Under the pieces are notes generated by a model. It was not told the DNA's origin. It saw nothing but the letters and a program-made list of their open reading frames with translations, and ran no database searches. Source: Paraburkholderia ribeironis (GTDB lineage Bacteria > Pseudomonadota > Gammaproteobacteria > Burkholderiales > Burkholderiaceae). Taken from it: a stretch of 34,850 nt of DNA. The number at the start of each line of letters is the position of its first letter. Position 1 is the stretch's first letter. Location of the stretch: contig NZ_CYGX02000086.1 of the NCBI RefSeq assembly GCF_900019265.1, positions 1 through 34,850 on the forward strand, in the 5' to 3' direction. Of the stretch, positions 8,132 through 15,315 are shown in pieces. Both the position numbers and the translations under genes were made by a program.

Positions 8132-8322
8132 TCAACAAGTTATTATTTTGCGTTTTTCGAGCGTCAGGCCTTCCGACTTCCAGCGCCGACACTTTTTCCG
8201 CTGGTTCGGGTGCGCATCGAATTGCTGCGCCAGTTCGGCCTGTGTCCGCTCGCCTCGGACCGCTGCCTGAGCAATTCCGCTTCGAGGGCCGCCGACTGTA
8301 TCCATCGGGTTCTCTTCGTCAT
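8132..8322 (-). pseudogene. IS3-family transposase OrfA remnant
   Basis: The minus strand has a GAGGAA ribosome site and an ATG at 8322 beginning MTKRTR, as in IS3-family OrfA. After a frame change it reads AAVRGERTQAELAQQFDAHP followed by NQ and RRWK. That is the helix-turn-helix of IS3-family OrfA ('GE.TLAELAQQF.VHPNQI..WK'). The frame is broken and the protein ends early at TGA 8132. No OrfB or clear terminal repeats remain. The relic sits at the border of the duplicated copper segment and may mark how it was rearranged. Confidence 0.65.
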
Positions 8323-8438
8323 TTCCTCGGTTCCTTTGCCACCATTCTTTCCGGTTCAGAGACCGGCCAAACCGCTTATCCGACTGTCCTAATTTGCGTG
8401 GCCTCCCTGGTTGGCATGTCGCGCCTTTCATCGGCATG

Positions 8439-8558
8439 GTGTGAAAGCTACCGCTTCCGCGCTCCGCTGATTTTGCGCGTAACGATCATCAAGGCGTCTT
8501 CGATCAGCAGTGGGTCGCCGGCATTCGCATTTGGTATCCCTTGCTAAAAGTCTCTTGA
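8439..8558 (+). pseudogene. 3' remnant of a second copB
   Basis: In frame from 8439 the plus strand reads, after a TGA, SADFARNDHQGVFDQQWVAG and then IRIWY. This matches the last 25 or so residues of CopB encoded at 1970-2045. The copB stop is lost and the frame runs on to TGA 8556-8558, overlapping the -35 box of the next promoter. Similarity fades upstream of about 8439, where an in-frame TGA also occurs. It shows that the copB end, promoter and copZ were duplicated as one block. Confidence 0.8.
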
Positions 8559-8585
8559 CATTCCAACGATGGGAAGCTGGATAGT
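8555..8585 (+). promoter_or_regulatory. CueR-type promoter/operator of copZ copy 2
   Basis: TTGACA at 8555-8560, a 19-bp spacer (TTCCAACGATGGGAAGCTG), and GATAGT at 8580-8585. Both the -10 box and the spacing are identical to those of the copZ1 promoter at 1925-1955. Confidence 0.85.
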
Positions 8586-8623
8586 TCTAACGTCTCATCG
8601 ACAAACCCATTAGGAGAAAGCTC

Positions 8624-8881
8624 ATGATTGCCTTTGAAGTAAATGACATGACGTGTGGACACTGCGCCGGATCGATTACCGAAGCGCTGAAGGCTGTTGA
8701 CAATCTCGCGAAGTTCACCATCGACCCGGCCAGGCATCTGGTGACGATCGAGTCGACCAATGTCGATCCGAACAAGTTGCGCGATGCCATTGCGGATGCC
8801 GGTTACACGCCCGTGCGAGTCAAAGAAGAGATTGCCGACGCATGTACTCAAACGAAGAGCTGCTGTGGACAACAACACTAA
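8624..8881 (+). CDS. copZ: CopZ-like copper chaperone (HMA domain), copy 2
   Basis: An 85-residue HMA metallochaperone, clearly a paralogue of the protein encoded at 1628-1885. It has the same MTCGHC site, the same 'RHLVTIEST' and 'RDAIADAGYTPVR' segments, and the same Cys-rich tail (CTQTKSCCGQQ). Substitutions cluster at residues 15-20 (CAGSITE instead of CVSLITK) and in the tail, so the copy has diverged but keeps every cysteine. The start is set by AGGAGAAAG before ATG. It has its own copper promoter 38 bp upstream. Downstream sequence up to about 8935 still resembles the flank of copZ1. Confidence 0.9.
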   Translation: MIAFEVNDMTCGHCAGSITEALKAVDNLAKFTIDPARHLVTIESTNVDPNKLRDAIADAGYTPVRVKEEIADACTQTKSCCGQQH

Positions 8882-9017
8882 GGGTTGCTCGCGCGCGGCG
8901 TCGGCCGCTCGGACGAGCACCATCATTGCGCGGCGGCAATCTTACTGCACCCAGTGATTCACCCATATTTTCCTATATAAAACGCTTTTTCTCGAAGATC
9001 AAAAAAAAGGATCAGTC

Positions 9018-9407
9018 ATGAAACTTCGACAACTCGTTCTGAGCAGCGGTCTTGCATTTGCTGTTGCGGCTATGACTTATACCTCGGCGTTCGCTGCGGA
9101 CGCGGCAGCGTCCGCAGCGGACACCGCCAGCATCACGACAAGCAAGCAGACAGTTACGACGAAGAAGTCAATTCGCGCAGCCAACCGCGCATTCTCCAAG
9201 ACCGTTCAGAAGGCCCTCACCAAAACCAAGGGCCTTGAGGCAACGTCGATCGCCGTATTCGGTGATGCGAAGACAGGACACGTGACGCTGGGCGGCCACA
9301 TTGACAATGAGCAGCAGAACGATTTGGCTGTCGATGCGGCGCAGAAAGTGCAAGGCGTCACGTCAGTTAGCAGCAAGCTGACGGTTCGCCAGGAAGGCGG
9401 ACATTAA
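9018..9407 (+). CDS. Secreted BON-domain protein
   Basis: A 129-residue protein with a signal peptide (MKLRQLVLSSGLAFAVAAMT..., cleavage expected after SAFA, residue 26), a short Ala/Thr-rich linker, then one BON domain (about 50-125: 'FSKTVQKAL...IAVFGDAKTGHVTLGGHIDNEQQNDLAVDAAQKVQGV.SV'). BON domains bind phospholipid membranes and occur in periplasmic stress proteins such as OsmY. A ribosome site (AAAGGATC) precedes ATG 9018. There is no CueR box directly upstream; it is 136 bases after copZ2 and could be read through from that promoter. Its role in the island is unclear; envelope protection is a reasonable guess. Confidence 0.8.
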   Translation: MKLRQLVLSSGLAFAVAAMTYTSAFAADAAASAADTASITTSKQTVTTKKSIRAANRAFSKTVQKALTKTKGLEATSIAVFGDAKTGHVTLGGHIDNEQQNDLAVDAAQKVQGVTSVSSKLTVRQEGGH

Positions 9408-9470
9408 AGCCGTCAGCGCGGCGGTCAGGTTTGGCTGCCGCGCACATGAACGTGCTTCTGTTTTCGCACT

Positions 9471-9944
9471 ATGTCCGCGGAAGCTACTGGAGATGGATCG
9501 ATGGCCGCGCTATCCGAAGACGATTTCGTGCTTCGCACGTTGTTGAACGTTCTTAGTCCGTCTGCCGAGCAACTCAACGCGTGTGCGAAAAAACAATTGG
9601 TGACGCTCAAGAAGCGTCGCAGCAGCGTATGTCCACCTGTGACTGAAGATCATCGGCATCTAGCGAAGCGGCCTTCCAACATCATGGTCGTGGACCGGTT
9701 GTCGTCATACACGATGAGCGTTTCGTGGAGCGATCCGTGTGCCGGTCGATACACAGAGCAGATCTGGTGCACCGGCGTCGCCCCCGTCGCCGCGATCTGC
9801 GTACTGACGGGGCGCACCATCAATCCCGGCGACCGGGTGTTTCGTCCCCGTACACGCGAGATGCGCGTGCCGCCTAATTACTATCAGATGATTCTGGCGG
9901 AAACGATCGGAGATTGCTCCGACTTGACGATCAATGGCGCATGA
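9471..9944 (+). CDS. DUF3331-like hypothetical protein
   Basis: A 157-residue protein without signal peptide. The C-terminal half (about 85-145) has 'VSWSDPCAGRYTEQIW', then C-x-LTGRTINPGDRVFRPR and a 'PPNYYQMIL' segment. This resembles the Burkholderiaceae family DUF3331, whose members are small cytoplasmic proteins with a Cys-containing 'C.LTG..I..GD.V..P' motif and no known function. The N-terminal half looks unstructured. It stands alone between the two duplicated copper blocks. Family assignment is from memory of the motif. Confidence 0.55.
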   Translation: MSAEATGDGSMAALSEDDFVLRTLLNVLSPSAEQLNACAKKQLVTLKKRRSSVCPPVTEDHRHLAKRPSNIMVVDRLSSYTMSVSWSDPCAGRYTEQIWCTGVAPVAAICVLTGRTINPGDRVFRPRTREMRVPPNYYQMILAETIGDCSDLTINGA

Positions 9945-10059
9945 TATTCCGCTTCGTAGCGCGTACGTCTCGCATATCTCTCCTTGCTTGAGTTTCAACG
10001 CTCAACAAGGGATTCGCATTTTGTTTCGAAGGCAACCGCCAATTTTTTTCGTGCACTGC

Positions 10060-10090
10060 TTGACATTCCAATGATGGCAAGGATCAAGCT
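10060..10090 (+). promoter_or_regulatory. CueR-type promoter/operator of the HMA-cueR2 operon
   Basis: TTGACA at 10060-10065, a 19-bp spacer (TTCCAATGATGGCAAGGAT), and CAAGCT at 10085-10090. The flanks match those of the ATPase promoter: AATTTTTTTC lies upstream of both, and the spacing to the ATG is similar. It is therefore the duplicated ATPase promoter. Confidence 0.8.
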
Positions 10091-10126
10091 GATATGTATC
10101 GGAAGACTGACGAAGAGGAGATCGCC

Positions 10127-10360
10127 ATGAGCACGACCGCTGCACCGACCGGCCCCTTGGAATATAAGCTGCCCATCGAAGGTATGACGTGCGCAAACTG
10201 CGTCTCGGGCATAGAGAAGGCGCTCCAGACGCTGCCGGGCGTCGAAAGCACGACAGTCAACCTCCCCACCGGGGAAGCCACAGTTCCGGCGTCTACCAAC
10301 GTGGACGTCGGGGCATTGGCCAACGCCGTCCGCAAAGCCGGCTCGATTCAAGGGGCTTGA
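10127..10360 (+). CDS. Free-standing HMA domain derived from the copper ATPase N-terminus
   Basis: A 77-residue protein that equals the first metal-binding domain of the ATPase encoded at 4988 (KLPIEGMTCANCVSGIEKAL, then LPGVEST and DVGALANAVRKAG). After 'RKAG' it jumps to SIQGA and stops. The DNA at the end (CAAGGGGCTTGACC before the cueR ATG) matches the very 3' end of the ATPase gene (CAAGGAGATTGACT). I infer an internal deletion of about 2.2 kb in a duplicated ATPase-cueR operon. The result is an intact copper-chaperone-sized protein with MTCANC ligands, a GAGGAG ribosome site before ATG 10127, and a complete promoter, so it is probably expressed and may act as a CopZ-like chaperone or copper buffer. 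Confidence 0.8.
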   Translation: MSTTAAPTGPLEYKLPIEGMTCANCVSGIEKALQTLPGVESTTVNLPTGEATVPASTNVDVGALANAVRKAGSIQGA

Positions 10361-10362
10361 CC

Positions 10363-10827
10363 ATGAACATCGGCGAAGCAGCGTCCGTCTCCGGCGTCTC
10401 GACGAAGATGATTCGGCATTATGAAGGCCTCGCGCTGTTGCCGCAGGTGAGCCGCACGAGCAGCGGTTACCGGCAATACAGCGACAAGGACGTGAGCAGG
10501 CTGCGGTTTATCCGCCACGGCCGGGACCTCGGTTTTTCGCTGGACCGGATCAGCGAGCTGTTGGATCTCTGGCAGAACCGCGAGCGCTCCAGCCGGCAGG
10601 TCAAGGCTCTGGCGCAGGCGCACATCGTGGAACTCGACGAAAAACTTAAAGAGCTTCAGGAGATGAAGGCCGCGCTCGAGCACTTGATGCACAACTGCAA
10701 TGGAGACGACAGGCCCGATTGTCCAATCATCGAGTCGCTGGCGTCCGAAGCAGCCGTGCGAGACGGTGCTAACAACGCCCACGCCCGAAAAACGCTGCCC
10801 GACAAGCGACGAAAACCGGCTCGCTGA
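10363..10827 (+). CDS. cueR: CueR copper-responsive MerR-family activator, copy 2
   Basis: A 154-residue MerR-family regulator, about four fifths identical to the first CueR by eye. It has the same winged helix (SGVSTKMIRHYEGL) and dimerisation helix, and the Cu(I) loop C-NGDDRPD-C keeps the CueR spacing of seven residues. Changes in the loop (N, P) and in the recognition region (ASVSG, SRTSSGYRQY) could shift metal or operator preference. ATG 10363 follows the HMA stop by two bases, so the two form an operon. A strong terminator follows (10894-10935). The longer open frame that starts upstream is an overlap artefact. Confidence 0.93.
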   Translation: MNIGEAASVSGVSTKMIRHYEGLALLPQVSRTSSGYRQYSDKDVSRLRFIRHGRDLGFSLDRISELLDLWQNRERSSRQVKALAQAHIVELDEKLKELQEMKAALEHLMHNCNGDDRPDCPIIESLASEAAVRDGANNAHARKTLPDKRRKPAR

Positions 10828-10893
10828 CCACGAGCGGCGAATTGGCTGTCGGGCAAGAATCGGGGCATAAAAGAGCCGCAGCCTATGAATTAC

Positions 10894-10935
10894 ACCCCAA
10901 GGCTTGGACCACAATCCAACTCTTGGGGTTTTTTG
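10894..10935 (+). terminator. Rho-independent terminator after cueR2
   Basis: ACCCCAAG (10894-10901) pairs with CTTGGGGT (10922-10929), with a 20-base loop that itself contains the short pair TTGGA/TCCAA, and is followed by a T-run. It ends the HMA-cueR2 operon. The remaining gap to 11224 holds no gene I can support; a small dyad CCATAGA...TCTATGG lies at 10994-11015. Confidence 0.8.
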
Positions 10936-11224
10936 TACTGGAGTACAGACGAGCAGAATCGGTCAACGCCCATCTGCAAAAGATATTCCATTTCCATAGA
11001 AAGAAATGTCTATGGTAGCCGCGCGGAACATGGCGCTGCATCGCTCTTTTAACCGGCCTCGGCTCGCAAGATGGCTGACGCCTTTTGCATCGACCTGAAA
11101 CCGAAAGCGCTGAGCCCCGTGCAACACAGAAGTCAGCCCTTTTACGCCTAACCTTCCACTGTCAAATGTAGTGAGGGCAGTCTCACGGCGCTCGTTCTTC
11201 TCGCAATTTCCAGACCTGGCTGCT

Positions 11225-13960
11225 TTAGCCCATCGATGCCGCTGGGCGCGGTGTCATACCGCCGTCGCGCCCGCTGCTCGTGTTTCGCGTCTTTCCAAAT
11301 CTGAGGAGACGCAAGGCGTTGAGCGTGACGAGTGCCGTTGCGCCGGTATCGGCCATTACCGCAACCCAGAGCCCGGTCACACCTAGCACGGTGGTGATGA
11401 GGAACAACGCTTTCAGGCCGAGCACGAAGGTCACGTTCTGCTGAATATTCGTCATCGTGGCGCGTGAGATGGCGACAAGGTGAGCAACATCGGTGACGCG
11501 ACTCTTGAGCAGCGCGGCGTCAGCCGTCTCAATGGCGACGTCAGTGCCGCCCGCCATGGCGATGCCGACGTCGGCGGTTGCAAGTGCGGGCGCATCGTTG
11601 ATGCCGTCGCCGACCATGGCAACCTTAACGTCCCGCTTCATTTTGTCGATGTGGCGCAACTTGTCTTGGGGCAGCAATTCGGCTTGCCATTCGATACCAA
11701 GCTGCGAAGCGATGGCGTGCGCTGTCCGGCTGTTGTCGCCGGTCAGCATGACAGAACGGATCCCCAGTTGCTTCAGACGTGCCACACCTTCCCTTGCGTC
11801 ACTTCGGGGTTCGTCGCGCAGGGCTAACAGGCCGATGATTTCGCGGTCCTGCTCGTCGAACAATACCGAAACTGTCTTGCCACCATCCTCCAGCGCTTCG
11901 ATGCGCTGGCGCAGGTCGGGTGGAAGTTTCGCTGCCTTGGCCGCGTGCGAAGGCGATCCGACTGTCAAATTGCGACCATTCACCGTTGCATGCACCGCCT
12001 TGCCGGGCGTCGCCGAGGCGTTCTGGGCGGAGGGGATGACGATGTCGGCATCTTCGGCATGCGCAACGATCGCCTTGGCGAGCGGATGGTTCGATCCTGA
12101 TTCGACTGCTGCCGCGAGAGCGAGGACATCGTTTTCACCGCCGGAGCAGAGTGAGACGACATCGGTGACGCGCGGCTTGCCTTCAGTCAGAGTGCCGGTC
12201 TTGTCGAATGCAACGGCGCCTACGCGTCCGATAGTTTCCAGAGCATTGCCGCCCTTGATCAACAGCCCGCGACGCGTTGCGACCGCGAGTCCGGAGGCGA
12301 TGGCGGCGGGCGTTGATAGGACGAGCGCGCACGGGCAGGCGATAAGCAGCAGCGACAGGCCCCGATAGAGCCAGGTTTCCCAACTGCCGCCAAAGGCGAG
12401 CGGGGGAAGCACGACAATCAGCGCGGCGATGCCCATCACGGCCGGGGTGTAGTACCTGCTGAGTTTCTCAATGAATCGGGCGGTGGGGGCTTTTGAAGAT
12501 TGCGCCTGTTCCACCAGTTGGATGATTCTCGAGATGGTATTGTCTGCGGCCGCTTTCTCGACACGCACCTGGAGCGCACCGTCAACGTTGATCGATCCAG
12601 CAAAGATGCTCTCGCCGGAGGTCTTCGGGCGCGGAACCGATTCGCCCGTCACAGGAGACTCGTCGAGGCTCGATGCGCCGTGGAGAATCATGCCGTCGGC
12701 GGGAACACGGTCACCGGGGCGTACCAGGACAAGGTCACCGACGTTCAAAGAGGTTGCAGGCACGATGCGCTGCCTACCCTGCTGATCGAGTAAGACTGCA
12801 GTTTTGGGCACGAGAGTCGCGAGTGCCTTGATGCCCGCCCGCGCGCGGCCAGCCGCCACGCTTTCAAGCAACTCGCCGATTGCGAAAAGGAATACAACCG
12901 CAGCGGATTCCTCTGACTGACCAATCATGAGCGCGCCGAGCGATGCCACGACCATCAGCATCTCGATCGAGAAAGGCGACCCCGAGGTTGCCAGCGCCAA
13001 TGCTTTGCGCGCGAAAGGGAGAACGCCAACAATCACCGCGGCTGTGAAGATCCAGCCTGCATACTCCGGGATCAAATGGGCTACGGCGTAGGCGACGCCC
13101 ATCACAATGCCGAGGCTAATGACAAGTTTCCCTTTCTTGGTCTGCCACCAGCGCTGGGTGATGGGGGGTGCCTCGACGTTTCGCGGTGCGTCTGTGCGAG
13201 TGCCGTCGTACTGGGCGCTGGATACGCCAAAGCCTAGATTCTTGATCGTTTTCTCGATGTCTGATACCTGCGTGAACGCACCTGATGCGAGCGAAAGCCC
13301 CAACGTTTCCGCATTGAAATTGATCTGGACATCCGAGACGCCCGGCATGCGCGACAGGGCTGTCTCAATCTTGCCTACGCAGCTTGCGCAATCCATGCCG
13401 TCTACGCGCATAGTGAGGTTTGGCCCGACAGATGCGTGCTCGGATGGCTTCTTACTGGTCGATGCCTGCGACTTACACGACTCGTGACTGTGGTCACGGT
13501 CATGCACCTGGCTCTGATGTTGATGGTCATTGCAGACCTGTCCTTGCTGATCCTTATGGTCGCCTCCATCGTCATTCCCACGCAACTCGTGATCGTGTGC
13601 ATCGCTGCACTGAAGACCGCCGTGTTTGTGGGCATTTCGACCGTGTGCTTGCTTACCGTTTGATTGAGCGGCATTGGCAAAGGCCGACTCGGTCGAAACC
13701 GCGCTCGCCGGTAACGCTGTCGCGTCGAAACCGAGATTGCGGATCTTTTTCACGATGTCCCGAGCCGTCGTTTTGCCCGACAAGCTGCGGCTAACAGACA
13801 ACGTCTCGCTGGTGAATTGGACACTGATGTCAGATACGCCATTCAGACGACTCAGTGCCGTTTCAATCTTGCCTACACAGCTCGCGCAATCCATTCCTTC
13901 GACGCGAAATACGAGCTGTTCGTTATCCGCCGGTGCGGTGCCAACTGATTTTAAAGACAT
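11225..13960 (-). CDS. zntA: Zn/Cd/Pb-type P1B ATPase with two HMA domains and His-rich linker
   Basis: A 911-residue P1B-2 ATPase that exports Zn(II), Cd(II) or Pb(II). HMA1 (GMDCASC, Cys 25/28) and HMA2 (Cys 191/194) share GMDCASCVGKIETALSR, so they arose by internal duplication. Between them, residues 106-162 form a linker very rich in His and Asp with several Cys (for example DHQHQ, HDRDHSHESC). The membrane metal motif CPCALVLSTPAA is typical of the Zn/Cd/Pb class rather than the copper class. DKTGTLTEG, TGES and GDGINDAPAL are intact. I chose ATG 13960, preceded by GGAGAT, over an ATG ten codons upstream. It is transcribed alone from a MerR-type promoter (14060-14090). No dedicated ZntR/CadR/PbrR gene lies beside it. 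Confidence 0.95.
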   Translation of the reverse strand: MSLKSVGTAPADNEQLVFRVEGMDCASCVGKIETALSRLNGVSDISVQFTSETLSVSRSLSGKTTARDIVKKIRNLGFDATALPASAVSTESAFANAAQSNGKQAHGRNAHKHGGLQCSDAHDHELRGNDDGGDHKDQQGQVCNDHQHQSQVHDRDHSHESCKSQASTSKKPSEHASVGPNLTMRVDGMDCASCVGKIETALSRMPGVSDVQINFNAETLGLSLASGAFTQVSDIEKTIKNLGFGVSSAQYDGTRTDAPRNVEAPPITQRWWQTKKGKLVISLGIVMGVAYAVAHLIPEYAGWIFTAAVIVGVLPFARKALALATSGSPFSIEMLMVVASLGALMIGQSEESAAVVFLFAIGELLESVAAGRARAGIKALATLVPKTAVLLDQQGRQRIVPATSLNVGDLVLVRPGDRVPADGMILHGASSLDESPVTGESVPRPKTSGESIFAGSINVDGALQVRVEKAAADNTISRIIQLVEQAQSSKAPTARFIEKLSRYYTPAVMGIAALIVVLPPLAFGGSWETWLYRGLSLLLIACPCALVLSTPAAIASGLAVATRRGLLIKGGNALETIGRVGAVAFDKTGTLTEGKPRVTDVVSLCSGGENDVLALAAAVESGSNHPLAKAIVAHAEDADIVIPSAQNASATPGKAVHATVNGRNLTVGSPSHAAKAAKLPPDLRQRIEALEDGGKTVSVLFDEQDREIIGLLALRDEPRSDAREGVARLKQLGIRSVMLTGDNSRTAHAIASQLGIEWQAELLPQDKLRHIDKMKRDVKVAMVGDGINDAPALATADVGIAMAGGTDVAIETADAALLKSRVTDVAHLVAISRATMTNIQQNVTFVLGLKALFLITTVLGVTGLWVAVMADTGATALVTLNALRLLRFGKTRNTSSGRDGGMTPRPAASMG

Positions 13961-14059
13961 ATTAATCTCCAGTATTGCCGATACAGCCAACGCGGATCGA
14001 TACGTTCGAATTGGGAGCGCTCATGGCTAGCTGCCGACAGTTTGTTCAACCTATTCTGT

Positions 14060-14090
14060 AAGCTAGCCTTTCCAATCGTGGCAAAGTCAA
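14060..14090 (-). promoter_or_regulatory. MerR-type promoter/operator of the Zn/Cd/Pb ATPase
   Basis: On the minus strand: TTGACT at 14090-14085, a 19-bp spacer, and TAGCTT at 14065-14060. The spacer is a good dyad, CTTTGCCACGATTGGAAAG. Read on the plus strand its core, TTTCCAATCGTGGCAAA, is close to the core of the HMA-cueR2 promoter, ATTCCAATGATGGCAAG. The regulator is therefore a MerR-family protein; it could be CueR2 or an unlinked ZntR-like protein. Confidence 0.75.
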
Positions 14091-14176
14091 GCCCAAATCG
14101 GTCCAAATTGAGGATCATGCTCAGTTGCAAGCAGGACATCGACCACGTCGTCGCAAGGAACTACACGCGGCAAAGA

Positions 14177-14211
14177 TTTTCTTTTGATTGAAGACACTTT
14201 CTCTCGTTTGC
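14177..14211 (+). promoter_or_regulatory. Shared 35-bp motif, site 1 (upstream of the SDR gene)
   Basis: It matches all 18 invariant positions of the motif shared with sites 2-4: TTTnCTTTnRAT, seven bases, A, five bases, TCTnGnTTGC. It points toward the SDR gene, whose ATG is 245 bases downstream, the longest leader of the set. I infer a promoter for the ECF sigma factor encoded at 20138-20689. Confidence 0.65.
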
Positions 14212-14455
14212 CGGCGGAAACAAATCGGTGAAGAATCCCATAGAGCAGGGTAGCTTCCGGCAAAACGTGACCCACAGTCGATATTCGGGTCGCCGCCGCG
14301 CTCGCGAGTATGAATAGCTTTCTTTCCCATGCTCGCAGGCTTCAACGGTGGTCCTTCCCGAATTGGGAAGATGCCGGAGTTCGCAGCACGGCGGTAGCTC
14401 TATCCTGCTTTTCTTCAATCGGATCCTGCCGAGCAACAATTTAGCGAGATTTCAA

Positions 14456-15229
14456 ATGAGCAATCAATTCAAGGGCAAGAAACTGCTGGTCGTCGGCGGC
14501 ACCAGCGGAATGGGGCTGGAGACGGCCCGTATGGTCCTCGCCGAAGGCGGCAGCGCGGTCATCGTCGGGCATCGAGCCGATAAGGCCGAGGAAGCGCGGA
14601 AGGAACTGGCCACCCTGGGCCACGTAACTGCATTGACAGCGGACCTATCGAGCAACGACGGGCTGGCCGCGCTGCTCAAGACCATCGACGAGCAGCATCC
14701 GGATATCGACCTGCTCGTCAATGCGGCCGGCATCTTCTTCCCGAAGCCGTTCCTGGAACATCAAGATGCGGACTACGATCAGTATCTGAAGCTGAACAAA
14801 GCCTTCTTTTTTATCACGCAGAAGGTTGCCGCGAACCTCGTCGCGAACGACTGTCCCGGCGCGTTCGTCAACATCGGTTCGGTGGGGGCACAGCAGGCTA
14901 TCGCCGCGATGCCGGCGTCGGCGTATGCCATGGCCAAGGCGGGTCTGCATTCGCTGACCCAGCACCTGGCCATGGAGTTGGCGTCGAAACGCATCCGTGT
15001 CAACGCGGTGTCGCCAGCGGTAGTCCAAACCCCGATCTACGAGAGATTCATGCCGAAGGACGAGGTGAACAGCGCGCTGCAGGGCTTCGACAGCTTCCAC
15101 CCGATCGGACGTATCGGGACTCCGCAGGACGTCGCCGAGGTCGTGACCTTTTTGCTGTCGGACAAGGCAAACTGGGTGACCGGCGCAGTTTGGGACGTGG
15201 ATGGTGGCGTGATGGCCGGCCGCAACTGA
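14456..15229 (+). CDS. Short-chain dehydrogenase/reductase
   Basis: A 257-residue classical SDR, an NAD(P)(H)-dependent oxidoreductase of the cytoplasm. The cofactor glycine motif is GGTSGMG (14-20), NAAG lies at 89-92, and the catalytic set is Asn 114, Ser 142, Tyr 157 and Lys 161 (YAMAK). The C-terminus 'GRIGTPQDVAEVVTFLLSD...GAVWDVDGG' is typical. His/Arg near residue 39-40 after the second strand (VGHRADK) suggests NADP preference. I chose the ATG at 14456; a GTG 36 codons upstream is in frame but adds non-family sequence. The substrate is unknown. The gene is monocistronic, with motif site 1 upstream and a terminator at 15235. Confidence 0.92.
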   Translation: MSNQFKGKKLLVVGGTSGMGLETARMVLAEGGSAVIVGHRADKAEEARKELATLGHVTALTADLSSNDGLAALLKTIDEQHPDIDLLVNAAGIFFPKPFLEHQDADYDQYLKLNKAFFFITQKVAANLVANDCPGAFVNIGSVGAQQAIAAMPASAYAMAKAGLHSLTQHLAMELASKRIRVNAVSPAVVQTPIYERFMPKDEVNSALQGFDSFHPIGRIGTPQDVAEVVTFLLSDKANWVTGAVWDVDGGVMAGRN

Positions 15230-15234
15230 TCCTT

Positions 15235-15277
15235 GCCGGGTAGGGGCCACGCGCTTGCCCTTACCCGGCGTTTGTTT
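15235..15277 (+). terminator. Terminator after the SDR gene
   Basis: GCCGGGTA-GGGG (15235-15246) pairs with CCC-TTACCCGGC (15258-15269), followed by TTTGTTT. It separates the SDR gene from the convergent AcfC-like gene, which ends at 15316. Confidence 0.75.
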
Positions 15278-15315
15278 CACCCGGGCAATCTAACTCGACT
15301 CTCCCGGTTGCCGAC

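Noticed and set aside
10994..11015. Small dyad CCATAGA...TCTATGG as a terminator
   Set aside because: The arms are only 7 bp and AT-rich, and no T-run follows.
14177..14211. The 35-bp motif read as a sigma-54 promoter
   Set aside because: TTGC occurs at its end, but there is no GG doublet at the required -24 distance.
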